Positions 38,145 to 46,967 of a stretch of 64,000 nt of DNA are shown piece by piece. Positions within the stretch are counted from its first letter, which is position 1; every line of letters starts with the position of its first letter. A model generated the notes under the pieces. It had not been told where the DNA came from. It did no database searches and was given only the letters and a program-made list of their open reading frames with translations. The stretch lies in assembly GCF_001613795.1 (NCBI RefSeq), contig NZ_LPVZ01000012.1, forward strand, positions 248,001 to 312,000. The letters run 5' to 3'. The position numbers and the translations under genes are program-made. This DNA comes from Thalassospira sp. MCCC 1A01148 (GTDB taxonomy: Bacteria > Pseudomonadota > Alphaproteobacteria > Rhodospirillales > Thalassospiraceae).

Positions 38145-38627
38145 ATGAAAACGAACTTGGGGGCTGCGGCGGGGAATTCCCGCCGGACAGCAAAGTCCGA
38201 CTCTGCTTTTCGTACAATTAGCGAGGCTGCAAAGGAGCTTGGTCTTCAGCAGCACGTTTTGCGGTTCTGGGAATCCAAATTCCCGCAGATCCAGCCGATG
38301 AAGCGAGCAGGGGGGCGACGTTACTATCGGCCCGAAGATATTGATTTCCTTGCTCATATTCGAACCCTTCTGCACGATCAGGGTTTCACGATCAAAGGCG
38401 TTCAAAAGCTTCTGGATCAGAATAAGGGCAAGCTGCCTTCCGAGATCGCTGTTGCGGGACAAGAGGCTGACACGCGTCCTTCGGACGGGGTGCTAAGTGA
38501 TGTCGCACCAATGAAGACGGGTGTTTCAGCTTCAGATAAAGCCGCACTGAAAGCTGTTTTGGGCGAACTTGAAGAACTTCAGGTGATCTTGCGGACAGGC
38601 CTGCAGGACACCAAAAAAAATCCTTAA
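38145..38627 (+). CDS. MerR family transcriptional regulator
   Basis: 160 residues. MerR winged helix (about 22-95): [59 protein letters not shown]. The C-terminal half has no Cys metal-binding pattern, so a metal sensor is unlikely. The same gene follows ihfA in most alphaproteobacteria, but its targets are unknown. Eleven nt after ihfA, so co-transcribed. Confidence 0.88.
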   Translation: MKTNLGAAAGNSRRTAKSDSAFRTISEAAKELGLQQHVLRFWESKFPQIQPMKRAGGRRYYRPEDIDFLAHIRTLLHDQGFTIKGVQKLLDQNKGKLPSEIAVAGQEADTRPSDGVLSDVAPMKTGVSASDKAALKAVLGELEELQVILRTGLQDTKKNP

Positions 38628-38695
38628 AAACCATTTGCGTCTTTGGCGTGGCGCCGCTATTTATCGAGCCGCGCCAAACGGCGCATCTTTACGGT

Positions 38696-38772
38696 CGGAG
38701 CGTGGCGCAGCCTGGTAGCGCACCTGCATGGGGTGCAGGGGGTCGGAGGTTCGAATCCTCTCGCTCCGACCA
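38696..38772 (+). tRNA. tRNA-Pro, anticodon GGG
   Basis: 77-nt cloverleaf with encoded CCA. The acceptor arms CGGAGCG (38696-38702) and CGCTCCG (38762-38768) pair fully, the D-arm is GCGCAGCCTGGTAGCGC, and the anticodon stem CCTGC/GCAGG (38723-38727 and 38735-38739) closes a loop reading ATGGGGT with GGG at 38730-38732. The T-arm GGAGG-TTCGAAT-CCTCT is standard. It decodes CCC/CCT. Confidence 0.95.
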
Positions 38773-38817
38773 ATTATCTCTCTTCCATGATTAGTTGATT
38801 GTTCGCTTCCTGCGGTG

Positions 38818-39396
38818 CTAGGGCATCAACCGGGCGAGAACTTCTATGTCTGCGGTTTCGTCAGCCAATCGAATCAGAATAATTTCGCCCGATCGCGGAA
38901 AAATTCCAGTCAGCGCCGTAATATTGACCTGATGGGTGACCAGTAATCGTTTTTCGCCGTCGGCCAGACCGGCCAGTAGCTGTTTGATTTTACGGGTTTG
39001 CGTCGGTTCGGTGCTTCGGTCCCGGAAGAACGAATTAAGTGCGGGTTCTTCGGCGACCGGTCCAACATCAAGTAATCTTGCTGTATCAACACAGCGGCAC
39101 CACTGGCTGGTCATTACAGAGCTGATTAGAATCCCTTTACTGCGTATGACATTTCCAGTGTTGCGGGCCTGTTCCCGGCCGGTTTCATTAAGGTTGCGTT
39201 GGGTTGAGCAATCACCAAGCGTAAAATTCGCCGGATCGCCAGTCCCGGGCGCGATGGCATGACGCATCAGGGCATGTACGCCGTCAGACTTCCATATTTG
39301 CCATGCGTCTTCCGCAGCAGAAACAGGGAGGGTGGAAAGGATCAATAAAGCCAGAAAGCTGGCGATCCGAAGTATGTTTGGAAGCAAAATCGACAT
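38818..39396 (-). CDS. Histidine phosphatase family protein, exported
   Basis: 192-residue phosphoglycerate-mutase-like protein. An N-terminal signal peptide (about residues 1-28, ending PVSAA) directs it to the periplasm. The catalytic His lies in HALMRHAIAPGTGD. The second His/Arg elements are SQWCRCVDTARLL and LLVTHQVNITALTG. Nothing identifies its substrate; similar exported proteins are called SixA-like or broad phosphatases. Single gene, flanked by tRNA-Pro and a hypothetical gene. Confidence 0.8.
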   Translation of the reverse strand: MSILLPNILRIASFLALLILSTLPVSAAEDAWQIWKSDGVHALMRHAIAPGTGDPANFTLGDCSTQRNLNETGREQARNTGNVIRSKGILISSVMTSQWCRCVDTARLLDVGPVAEEPALNSFFRDRSTEPTQTRKIKQLLAGLADGEKRLLVTHQVNITALTGIFPRSGEIILIRLADETADIEVLARLMP

Positions 39397-39457
39397 AATC
39401 CTTACCCATCTCGCGTACGAAGGAAGATGAGTCTGATACCTGAAATCAGGGGTTTCG

Positions 39458-39484
39458 GATCAAAAAGGGGCGGATTTTGATCCC
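39458..39484. repeat. Perfect inverted repeat downstream of the 81-residue hypothetical gene
   Basis: GGATCAAAA (39458-39466) and TTTTGATCC (39476-39484) around AGGGGCGGA. It lies between the phosphatase start and the hypothetical stop. It may be a terminator for the latter, though there is no clean T-run, or an operator for the former. Confidence 0.5.
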
Positions 39485-39517
39485 AATGTGTGCGAAAAGC
39501 AGGAGTTCATGGCGGTA

Positions 39518-39763
39518 TTAGGCGCCCGCGCTGGCGACACGACGCCCTTCATCTGTCAATTTGCAGATCAGCCAGTCCGGCTTGACCGGATTGTCAAACC
39601 AGGGTGCTGCCCAACCATGATCAATGCAGCTTCGAACTGTTTTCTCGCTGATCTGTTTGCCGTTGCCATCGAACAACGGCAATTTGCCGCCGGGCTGGCT
39701 TAGCCCGCGACGTAGCCATTCAAGTTGCACGTCTGTCGGTTTCGAATGTTTTTTCCCCGCCAT
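39518..39763 (-). CDS. Small hypothetical protein, winged-helix-like pattern
   Basis: 81 residues from ATG 39763, with GGGGAG six bases upstream; the longer frame to 39778 includes that signal and is rejected. Unrecognised. It begins basic (MAGKKHSKPTDVQLEWLRRG), has a loop LPLFDGNGKQISEKTVRSCI, then WAAPWFDNPVKPDWLICKLT and ends DEGRRVASAGA. The helix-SEKTVRSCIDHGW-LTDEGRR arrangement recalls a small winged-helix domain, which is only an impression. Divergent from cutA. Confidence 0.6.
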   Translation of the reverse strand: MAGKKHSKPTDVQLEWLRRGLSQPGGKLPLFDGNGKQISEKTVRSCIDHGWAAPWFDNPVKPDWLICKLTDEGRRVASAGA

Positions 39764-39853
39764 CGGTACTCCCCGCACCGTTATGATATGATTGGTGATA
39801 CAAACATTAGATGTTGGTCAGTGTGACGGATAATCAACCATGGAGCAATCGCA

Positions 39854-40210
39854 ATGACGCCAGAAGAGTTCCAACCAAGCGAGATGTCATTTCTGTATAT
39901 CACGGTGCCTGACATGGAGATCGCGCGGGTGATTGCAGGTGGGGCGATCCGCGAGAAGCTGGCGGCCTGTGCGAATGTATTGCCGCAAATGACAGCGATC
40001 TATGAGTGGGATGGCGATGTCGAGGAAGAAAGCGAAGTCGTCGTCATTCTGAAAACATCAAAAACGACGGCCTTTGAACTGGCACAATGGGTCGAGGATC
40101 ATCATCCCTATGAAGTTCCCTGCATCCTGGAGCTGCCTTTGGGAAGGGGGAATCATGACTATGTTTCGTGGTTGCAAACCCAGCTGGGATCAAGATCACG
40201 GCTGATGTGA
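39854..40210 (+). CDS. cutA: CutA-type divalent-cation tolerance protein
   Basis: 118-residue trimeric CutA1 protein: FLYITVPDMEIARVIAGGAI, EKLAACANVLPQMTAIYEWDG, EEESEVVVILKTSK, HPYEVPCILELPL, and the C-terminal YVSWLQTQL. The fold resembles PII; the role in metal tolerance is traditional and unproved. It is the first of two same-strand genes, with yciB 62 nt downstream. Confidence 0.92.
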   Translation: MTPEEFQPSEMSFLYITVPDMEIARVIAGGAIREKLAACANVLPQMTAIYEWDGDVEEESEVVVILKTSKTTAFELAQWVEDHHPYEVPCILELPLGRGNHDYVSWLQTQLGSRSRLM

Positions 40211-40272
40211 TTGCATCTGGAAGACATGGCGCCTAGGATGGCGCAAATTTAGTCCTTGGATGATACGAGTTA

Positions 40273-40836
40273 ATGAATCACCTAACCAAAATGGCCCTCG
40301 AGATGGGGCCGTTGATCCTGTTTTTCGGCGTCAACGCGACGACCAATCTGATGACGGCAACCGCTGTTTTTGTTGTTGCGACGGTTGTTGCCCTTGCAAC
40401 ATCTTATGCGCTGGCGCGTACCATTCCGGTCATGCCGTTGATTGGCGGGGTGTTTGTCATCGTGTTTGGCGGCTTGACGCTGTATCTTGATGACGAACTG
40501 TTTATCAAGATCAAGCCGACCATTGTGAACCTTTTGTTCGCCAGCATCCTGTTTGTCGGCCTTGCAGCAGGGAAATTGTTCCTGAAGCTGGTTCTGGAAA
40601 GCGCATTCAAGGCGACCGACGAAGGGTGGCGCATCCTGACCTGGCGCTGGGCGTTCTTCTTTGTGTTTCTGGCCGTCGTCAATGAAATCGTCTGGCGGAA
40701 TTTCTCGACCGATACGTGGGTGGCATTCAAGGTCTGGGGGATCATGCCGATCACCATGGTGTTTGGCATGGCACAGGTGCCGGTTTTGATGAAGCACCAG
40801 CTGCCTGAAGAAGAAGGCGGCGAGGCGGCGTCGTAG
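40273..40836 (+). CDS. yciB: Inner-membrane septation protein A family (YciB/IspZ)
   Basis: 187-residue membrane protein with about five helices. Family motifs include [75 protein letters not shown], and [16 protein letters not shown]. YciB is linked to cell division and envelope integrity; a septation role comes from Shigella IspZ. Shares a bidirectional terminator with ispDF. Confidence 0.93.
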   Translation: MNHLTKMALEMGPLILFFGVNATTNLMTATAVFVVATVVALATSYALARTIPVMPLIGGVFVIVFGGLTLYLDDELFIKIKPTIVNLLFASILFVGLAAGKLFLKLVLESAFKATDEGWRILTWRWAFFFVFLAVVNEIVWRNFSTDTWVAFKVWGIMPITMVFGMAQVPVLMKHQLPEEEGGEAAS

Positions 40837-40865
40837 GACCTCGGTGGTGTCCAGATAACGTTGAA

Positions 40866-40900
40866 AAAACAAAGGGCAGGATGATGATCCTGCCCTTGTT
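40866..40900. terminator. Bidirectional terminator between yciB and ispDF
   Basis: AAGGGCAGGAT (40872-40882), loop GATG, ATCCTGCCCTT (40887-40897), with AAAAAAC before and GTTATTT after. Confidence 0.75.
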
Positions 40901-40921
40901 ATTTGTTGATGGTCGGTCTGA

Positions 40922-42121
40922 CTAGCTGATCGGAAGGGCGATGCTGACGGCGGCCTGTGCCGCAATGCCTTCTTCGCGTCCGGTAAAGCCGAGCCGTTCG
41001 GTCGTGGTGGCTTTGACATTGACCCGGTCGACATCAATCTCGAGGATTTCGGCAACCTTTTGACGCATTGCTGGCGTGTACGGCCCGATTTTCGGGCGTT
41101 CGCAAATCAGTGTCACGTCGACATTCACAATCCGTCCGTCACGCTTGCGCACAAGGTCCGCCGCATGTTTGAGGAAGATGTCGGACGCAGCACCTTTCCA
41201 TTGCATGTCACTTGGCGGGAAGTGCTGGCCAATGTCGCCTTCGCCGATCGCGCCAAGAATGGCATCGGTCAGTGTGTGCAAGCCGACATCTGCGTCGGAG
41301 TGGCCCTCCAGGCGGGCGGTGTGGGGGACTTTAACTCCGCACAGGATACAATGATCACCCGGGGCAAACCGGTGAACATCAAATCCAGTGCCAGCCCGGT
41401 ATTCTTCTTGCGACATGTGCGCTGTTTCCTTGTTATCAAAATCCGCCCAGCTTTGCGCGCGACCAAAATCATCCCGATGGGTGATCTTGTCATTGTTGGT
41501 GGTGCCTGCAACGCAGATCACATCCAGCCCGATGGCTTCAAGCAGGGCAGCGTCATCGGTAAATTCCTGACCTTCGAATTTCTCGTGGGCCGCCAATATG
41601 ATGTTGAATTCAAACCCTTGCGGTGTTTGCGCCCGCTTAAGGCTATCACGGGGAATGGTGCGGGTAATCACTCCGTTTGTGTCGGTCTGCTTGATGGTGT
41701 CTGCCACAGGCAGGGTCGGTATCGCACCGGAATGGCTCTTAAGTGCCGTCGTGACCCGATCAATGACGTCATCGGAAATGCCCGGGCGTGCTGCATCATG
41801 GATCAACACACTATCGGGCGCCTTGATCGCGAGTGCGCGCAATCCGTTGAGGACCGATTGCTGTCTTGTGTCGCCACCCGCCACCGGCGCGGGCAGTGAA
41901 ATGCTCTCGCCCAAAGACGCGGTTGCGCTTTCATACCAGCTTTGATGCGCCGGATTGTAGACCACCTGAATAAGGTCGGGATCGGTATGTCGTGCAAAAC
42001 ATTCAATGCAGTGCGCAAGAATGCTTTTGCCGCCAAGCATGTGATATTGTTTTGGTATTGGGTCGCCAAATCTGCTACCGCTGCCGGCAGCAACGATGAC
42101 AATGCCTGTTTTTTGGGTCAT
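40922..42121 (-). CDS. ispDF: Bifunctional IspD-IspF fusion
   Basis: Two MEP-pathway enzymes in one 399-residue chain. N-terminal IspD (about 1-225) joins CTP to methylerythritol phosphate: IVIVAAGSGSRFGDPIPKQY, DSVLIHDAARPGISD, LKRAQTPQGFEF. C-terminal IspF (about 240-399) makes the cyclodiphosphate: GTGFDVHRFAPGDHCILCGV, LEGHSDADVGLHTLTDAILG, DIGQHFPPSD, KATTTERLGFTGREEGIAAQA. Its metal-binding Asp/His pairs are intact. The fusion is typical of alpha- and epsilonproteobacteria. ATG 42121; the upstream extension to 42199 is unlikely. Divergent from the CcsA-like gene. Confidence 0.96.
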   Translation of the reverse strand: MTQKTGIVIVAAGSGSRFGDPIPKQYHMLGGKSILAHCIECFARHTDPDLIQVVYNPAHQSWYESATASLGESISLPAPVAGGDTRQQSVLNGLRALAIKAPDSVLIHDAARPGISDDVIDRVTTALKSHSGAIPTLPVADTIKQTDTNGVITRTIPRDSLKRAQTPQGFEFNIILAAHEKFEGQEFTDDAALLEAIGLDVICVAGTTNNDKITHRDDFGRAQSWADFDNKETAHMSQEEYRAGTGFDVHRFAPGDHCILCGVKVPHTARLEGHSDADVGLHTLTDAILGAIGEGDIGQHFPPSDMQWKGAASDIFLKHAADLVRKRDGRIVNVDVTLICERPKIGPYTPAMRQKVAEILEIDVDRVNVKATTTERLGFTGREEGIAAQAAVSIALPIS

Positions 42122-42231
42122 AAACGTAATGCCATGGCTTGTCTGAATTGTGCCGCAGGCTATCTTTCTGTGAGGGTTTTGCCAAGTCGGCAAATGCAAT
42201 ATCGGGGGCGTTTCGTGCCCCTAAGACCAAG

Positions 42232-43050
42232 ATGGGTTCCAAGATGCTTGCTGCATATATCCATATCCTTGCCCTGTTGCCCCTGACCGGGCAGATCATG
42301 CGTGCTGAACCACGTCGGGACGTTTGGCTATACGCATCGATTTGTCTGGCGGCATTGGGCACAATGGTTTTGTTGGGCGTTACCGGCGAGGAAGTCCAGT
42401 CGCGCGGTTTTGCAGCGGCGTTGCATTGGTCGGAACTGACCGTGATCATGATTTTTGGCGGGCTGGTAATTTGCAAAGGCCCCCATCAAGTATGGCGGCT
42501 GGCAGGCTACATTGGCGGTTACCTGCTTCTTTTCGCTATTTTAGCCGCAGTCTTCCGCCTTATTGGTGATAACGACCCAGAAACAGTGAATGGGCCTGCA
42601 CTCTATTCCGGTTGGCTTTGGGCCCATATCGGCAGTTCACTGATCACCTATGCGCTGGTTACTTTGGCAGCCATTGCCGCGATGGCCTATGTGGTTCAGG
42701 AATACGCCCTTAAAAAGCGCAAACCAACCCGTTGGAGCCGACGATTGCCGCCATTGCGTGACAGTGAATACATGTTGGTCGGCTTTTTGAAATGGTCGGC
42801 ATGGGTGCTGATCATCGGGATTATATCAGGTTTTGCATTACGGTACGTCGAAGGTCGCAGCCTGTGGGAGATTGACCACAAGATGCTGCTAACCTTGCTT
42901 GGCTTTGCGACCATCTGCATTCTGATCTTTATCCACGAACGATCAACCTTGCGCGGCAGAATGGCAGTGCGTTTCGTGCTTGGTGCCTGGTTGCTTCTCA
43001 CCTTGGCATTTCCAGGTGTTCGTTTAGTGACCGGCTATATCGTAGGCTAG
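42232..43050 (+). CDS. CcsA/YpjD-type cytochrome c assembly membrane protein
   Basis: 272 residues, eight or so membrane helices. The order fits the CcsA/HemX (cytochrome c assembly, YpjD) family: WAHIGSSLITYALVTLAAIA with its His, then EYMLVGFLKWSAWVLIIGIISGFALRYV, then WEIDHKMLLTLLGFATICILIFIH with two His residues that could bind heme. Start ATG 42232 or 42244; neither has a strong Shine-Dalgarno. Homologues often lie beside ffh; here it lies alone with a 258-nt gap before dusB. A heme-handling role is inferred. Confidence 0.75.
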   Translation: MGSKMLAAYIHILALLPLTGQIMRAEPRRDVWLYASICLAALGTMVLLGVTGEEVQSRGFAAALHWSELTVIMIFGGLVICKGPHQVWRLAGYIGGYLLLFAILAAVFRLIGDNDPETVNGPALYSGWLWAHIGSSLITYALVTLAAIAAMAYVVQEYALKKRKPTRWSRRLPPLRDSEYMLVGFLKWSAWVLIIGIISGFALRYVEGRSLWEIDHKMLLTLLGFATICILIFIHERSTLRGRMAVRFVLGAWLLLTLAFPGVRLVTGYIVG

Positions 43051-43309
43051 TCCCCAAACCGTTGGTTTGTAGTCCTGTTGCCCAATTTTTGCGATCACTT
43101 TGGTTGTGTATGCATAATTGCTAGTCATAAATCAGGGGCTCTGATCGGTTGCCGGGGGCTGGACGCGTTTAACTCGGTTGAATTTTCCACGGTTTTTCTT
43201 CGAATTATCCAGTTTGACGCTACGAATTTGCGCGGATGCGCCGAGAGTTGTTGCATGTCGTGCCCAGTTTTATTAATCTGCCCAAGTTTTAGGCAATTGG
43301 AATTCCTTC

Positions 43310-44320
43310 ATGTCATTGCAGATCGGTTCTGTACATGTGCCAGAGAATGTTGTGCTGGCACCCATGTCAGGTGTGACTGACCTTCCGTTTCGGCAGCAGG
43401 TGCGCCATTTTGGCGGACATCTTGTTGTGTCCGAAATGATTGCGTCCGATGCCATGACCCGCATACAGCGGCATGAGAAGGAAGTCCGCAAAATGAATGG
43501 CGATTGCGCGGCCGAAAGCCCGCTTTCTGTTCAGCTTGCTGGCACCGAGCCCGAAGAAATGGCTGAAGCGGCCAGGATGAACGAGGCCCGCGGCGCCATG
43601 ATCATTGACATCAATATGGGGTGTCCGGCCAAAAAGGTGACCAAGGGGTACGCCGGGTCGGCCCTGATGCGCGATGAAAAGTTGGCCGCAGACATTATCA
43701 AGGCGACTGTTGACGCGGTTTCAGTGCCAGTGACGCTTAAAATGCGTTTGGGCTGGGATGATGACAACCGTAATGCCCCGGCATTGGCCCGCATTGCCGA
43801 GGATCTCGGGATTGCGATGCTGACCATCCATGGTCGCACGCGTTGCCAGTTCTATAAGGGTGAAGCTGACTGGGATGCGATCGCACTGGTCAAAGATGCG
43901 GTATCGATCCCTGTTCTGGGCAATGGGGATGTCAACAGCGAGGAAGATGCCGAGGAACTTCTGGATCGGTCTGGCGCCGACGGCGTTATGATTGGCCGTG
44001 GTGCGCAAGGGCGCCCGTGGTTCCTTGCACAGGTTTCTCATTATCTCAAAACCGGTCAAAAACTTCCGTCACCTGGACTTGAGGTTCAGCTTCAAACCAT
44101 CCTGCGTCACTATGACGCGATGATTGAGCATCATGGACGTCAGGGTGTTCGGATCGCCCGCAAGCATCTGGCATGGTATTGCAACAGTTTGCGGAACGCG
44201 ACGGAATTCCGTCGTGTTGTCAATGTGTTGGATGATCCGGCAGAAGTTAAAGATCAGGTTCGGGCATTTTACGAACCTTTGATCGAAACCAAAATCAAAC
44301 TGGATCAGGAAGCAGCCTGA
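43310..44320 (+). CDS. dusB: tRNA-dihydrouridine synthase (DusB/NifR3)
   Basis: FMN enzyme reducing uridines in the tRNA D-loop. 336 residues. FMN/substrate motifs: VVLAPMSGVTDLPFRQQ, EMIASDAM, DINMGCPAKKVTKGYAGSAL with the catalytic Cys, KMRLGWDDDNRNA, TIHGRTRCQFYKGEADW, GNGDVNS and GVMIGRGAQGRPWF. First gene of the nifR3-ntrB-ntrC operon classic to alphaproteobacteria; 56 nt to ntrB. Confidence 0.95.
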   Translation: MSLQIGSVHVPENVVLAPMSGVTDLPFRQQVRHFGGHLVVSEMIASDAMTRIQRHEKEVRKMNGDCAAESPLSVQLAGTEPEEMAEAARMNEARGAMIIDINMGCPAKKVTKGYAGSALMRDEKLAADIIKATVDAVSVPVTLKMRLGWDDDNRNAPALARIAEDLGIAMLTIHGRTRCQFYKGEADWDAIALVKDAVSIPVLGNGDVNSEEDAEELLDRSGADGVMIGRGAQGRPWFLAQVSHYLKTGQKLPSPGLEVQLQTILRHYDAMIEHHGRQGVRIARKHLAWYCNSLRNATEFRRVVNVLDDPAEVKDQVRAFYEPLIETKIKLDQEAA

Positions 44321-44376
44321 TCGCTTCATAACAATAATATGGCGACGGTCAAAACACGTCGTCGGGGAAGATATGC

Positions 44377-45522
44377 ATGAGACTGGGATTTGGAAAAGGC
44401 AATGGGGTTGACCCGACCGGCGTTCTAAACGCCATTGCCAGTGCTGTTGTCGTTGCCAACAGGGATGGCAAGATCAAGTTCGTCAATCAGGCGACTGAGC
44501 AGCTGTTCAACACGAGCTCAAGCGTGTTGTGCCGTAGTAACCTGACGGACTTTATCCCGCAAGACAGCCCGGTATTCTCCTTGATCAAGCAGGCCGTTGA
44601 TGAGGCAACCCTGGTTGCCGACCACAATCTGCTGATCGAAAGCCCCAAGATTGGCAAACACACGGTCAACCTAACTGTGGGGTCGATGCCCGACGACAGC
44701 GAGTGTGCGGTTTTGACCTTTGAGCCGCGATCCATCGCCCAAAAAATCGATAACCAGTTGCTGAGCCGGAATTCGGCCCGGTCTGTCAGCGCAATGGCGG
44801 CCATTCTGGCCCACGAAATCAAAAACCCGCTTTCGGGTATTCGTGGTGCAGCCCAGTTGCTTGAGCAAACCAGCAACGAAGATGACCGCGTCCTGACACG
44901 TCTGATTTGCGATGAGGCTGACAGGATTGTCGAGCTGGTTGACCGGATGGAGATTTTCTCCGACAAGCCGTTGGAGCGCGGGGCAGTTAATATCCATACT
45001 GTGCTCGAACATGTGCGTCGTTTGGCAGAAAACGGGTTTGGCAAGAACCTGACCTTCGAGGAGATTTACGATCCGTCCTTGCCACCGGTTTTTGGCAATC
45101 GCGATCAGCTTGTTCAGGTGTTCCTTAACCTGATCAAGAACGCCGGCGAGGCGGTTGATCCCAAGGATGGCAAAATCACCATTTCGACACGTTATCAGCA
45201 TGGCGTCCGACTTGCCGTTGCTGGCGGTGATGCACGTGTTCATTTGCCACTTGTGGTATCGGTGCGTGACAACGGCCCGGGCATTCCGCAAGACATGCGT
45301 GAAAGTCTGTTTGACCCGTTTGTCACAACAAAGCCGACCGGTTCGGGGCTTGGCCTTGCGCTGGTTGCGAAAATTATCAATGACCATGGTGGTGTGATTG
45401 AAGTGAAAGATGTGCCTGGGGGAGGCGCAGAGTTTCAAATCATGTTGCCGATATACAATCGGGCACTGGCCGAAGGGGCATCTGACCCGGTCATAATCAA
45501 AAACAGGGAAGAAACCGCATGA
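44377..45522 (+). CDS. ntrB: Nitrogen regulation sensor kinase NtrB
   Basis: Soluble histidine kinase/phosphatase controlling NtrC under PII. 381 residues: PAS domain (about 8-120), H-box [20 protein letters not shown] (phospho-His), N-box [17 protein letters not shown]1 DNGPGIP and G2 [16 protein letters not shown]. No membrane helix. Its last codon overlaps the ntrC ATG by four bases (ATGA), so the pair is translationally coupled. Confidence 0.95.
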   Translation: MRLGFGKGNGVDPTGVLNAIASAVVVANRDGKIKFVNQATEQLFNTSSSVLCRSNLTDFIPQDSPVFSLIKQAVDEATLVADHNLLIESPKIGKHTVNLTVGSMPDDSECAVLTFEPRSIAQKIDNQLLSRNSARSVSAMAAILAHEIKNPLSGIRGAAQLLEQTSNEDDRVLTRLICDEADRIVELVDRMEIFSDKPLERGAVNIHTVLEHVRRLAENGFGKNLTFEEIYDPSLPPVFGNRDQLVQVFLNLIKNAGEAVDPKDGKITISTRYQHGVRLAVAGGDARVHLPLVVSVRDNGPGIPQDMRESLFDPFVTTKPTGSGLGLALVAKIINDHGGVIEVKDVPGGGAEFQIMLPIYNRALAEGASDPVIIKNREETA

Positions 45523-46967
45523 GTACCAGCCCTGCGAGAATTCTGGTTGCCGACGATGATCGGGCCATTCGCACTGTCCTGACGCAGGCATTGTCGCGTC
45601 AGGGGCATGAAGTCCGTAGTACCGGCCATGGCCGTACCCTTTGGGACTGGATCGCCGACGGGGACGGCGACCTTGTGATTACCGATGTCATGATGCCCGA
45701 CGAGAACGGCCTTGATATGGTGCCGCGTATCCGCAAGCTGCGCCCAGATCTTCGCGTGATCGTCATGAGCGCCCAGAACACCTTGATGACCGCGGTAAAA
45801 GCAGCCCAGCGCGGCGCGTTTGAATACCTGCCAAAACCATTCGATCTCAATGAGTTGATGGGGATTGTTGATCGGGCACTTGAGACGCCGCAAGAAAGCG
45901 AGAAGGGCGAGGAAGAGGACGAAGAGGGCGATGATCGCCTGCCATTGATCGGTCGTTCGCCGGCAATGCAGGAAATCTATCGTGCGCTTGCCCGGCTGAT
46001 GAATACTGACCTGACCGTGATGGTTACTGGTGAAAGCGGAACGGGCAAGGAACTTGTTGCGCGCGCACTGCATGAATATGGCGGACGTCGCCATGGGCCT
46101 TTCGTTGCGATCAACATGGCTGCCATCCCGCGCGAACTGATCGAAAGCGAGCTTTTCGGCCACGAAAAGGGCGCCTTTACCGGTGCAAATGAGCGCAAGG
46201 TCGGACGGTTTGAACAGGCCGAAGGCGGCACATTGTTCCTTGATGAAATCGGCGACATGCCGCTTGAGGCGCAAACACGTTTGCTGCGTGTCTTGCAGGA
46301 AGGTGAATATACCCGCGTGGGTGGGCGAACGCCAATCCGGGTGAATGTGCGCATTGTTGCCGCAACCCACCGCGACCTGCGTAAACTGATCCGTGAAGGC
46401 ACATTCCGCGAAGATTTATTCTATCGCCTGAATGTCGTGCCAATCCGTCTGCCGTCGCTGCGTGAACGTCTTGAAGACATTCCGGAGCTGGTCAACCACT
46501 TCCTGATGCAGGCAAGCGAAGAAGGTTTGCCACGTAAAACCTTGTCCGCCGAAGCCATGGCGCGCCTCAAAGCCCATCGCTGGCCGGGTAACATCCGTGA
46601 ACTTGAAAACATGGTGCGGCGTCTGACAGCGCTTTATTCGCATGATGTGATCGGTGTGGATGTCATCGAAACCGAGTTTTCCGAAAACAATGTCAGCGAA
46701 GCCGCCCCAAGTGCAGAGCCACAATCGCTTTCGGAGTCCATAGAGCGTCATGTGCGCGAGTATTTTGACGCCCATGATGACGATTTGCCAGCCAACGGGC
46801 TTTATGATCGTATCTTGCGTGAAATGGAACGTCCGCTTTTGAATGTGACACTTGAAGCAACGCGCGGAAATCAGGTCAAGGCAGCAGAAGTACTTGGTTT
46901 GAACCGCAATACATTGCGCAAGAAAATCCGCGATCTTGGATTGGAAGTCGTCAGGGGCACGAAATGA
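45519..46967 (+). CDS. ntrC: Nitrogen regulation response regulator NtrC
   Basis: Sigma-54 activator switched on by NtrB under nitrogen limitation. 482 residues: receiver domain (about 6-120; [10 protein letters not shown] acidic pocket, phospho-Asp in [16 protein letters not shown]), AAA+ domain with Walker [16 protein letters not shown], the sigma-54-contact motif GAFTGA and Walker [14 protein letters not shown], and a Fis-type HTH at the C-terminus ([20 protein letters not shown]). Overlaps ntrB and ntrY by four bases each, a continuous operon. Confidence 0.96.
   Translation: MSTSPARILVADDDRAIRTVLTQALSRQGHEVRSTGHGRTLWDWIADGDGDLVITDVMMPDENGLDMVPRIRKLRPDLRVIVMSAQNTLMTAVKAAQRGAFEYLPKPFDLNELMGIVDRALETPQESEKGEEEDEEGDDRLPLIGRSPAMQEIYRALARLMNTDLTVMVTGESGTGKELVARALHEYGGRRHGPFVAINMAAIPRELIESELFGHEKGAFTGANERKVGRFEQAEGGTLFLDEIGDMPLEAQTRLLRVLQEGEYTRVGGRTPIRVNVRIVAATHRDLRKLIREGTFREDLFYRLNVVPIRLPSLRERLEDIPELVNHFLMQASEEGLPRKTLSAEAMARLKAHRWPGNIRELENMVRRLTALYSHDVIGVDVIETEFSENNVSEAAPSAEPQSLSESIERHVREYFDAHDDDLPANGLYDRILREMERPLLNVTLEATRGNQVKAAEVLGLNRNTLRKKIRDLGLEVVRGTK

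Noticed and set aside
43051-43309. Small gene in the gap before dusB
   Set aside because: Short frames here lack ribosome sites and codon bias; the weak hairpin AAACC-GTT-GGTTT near 43054 lacks a T-run.
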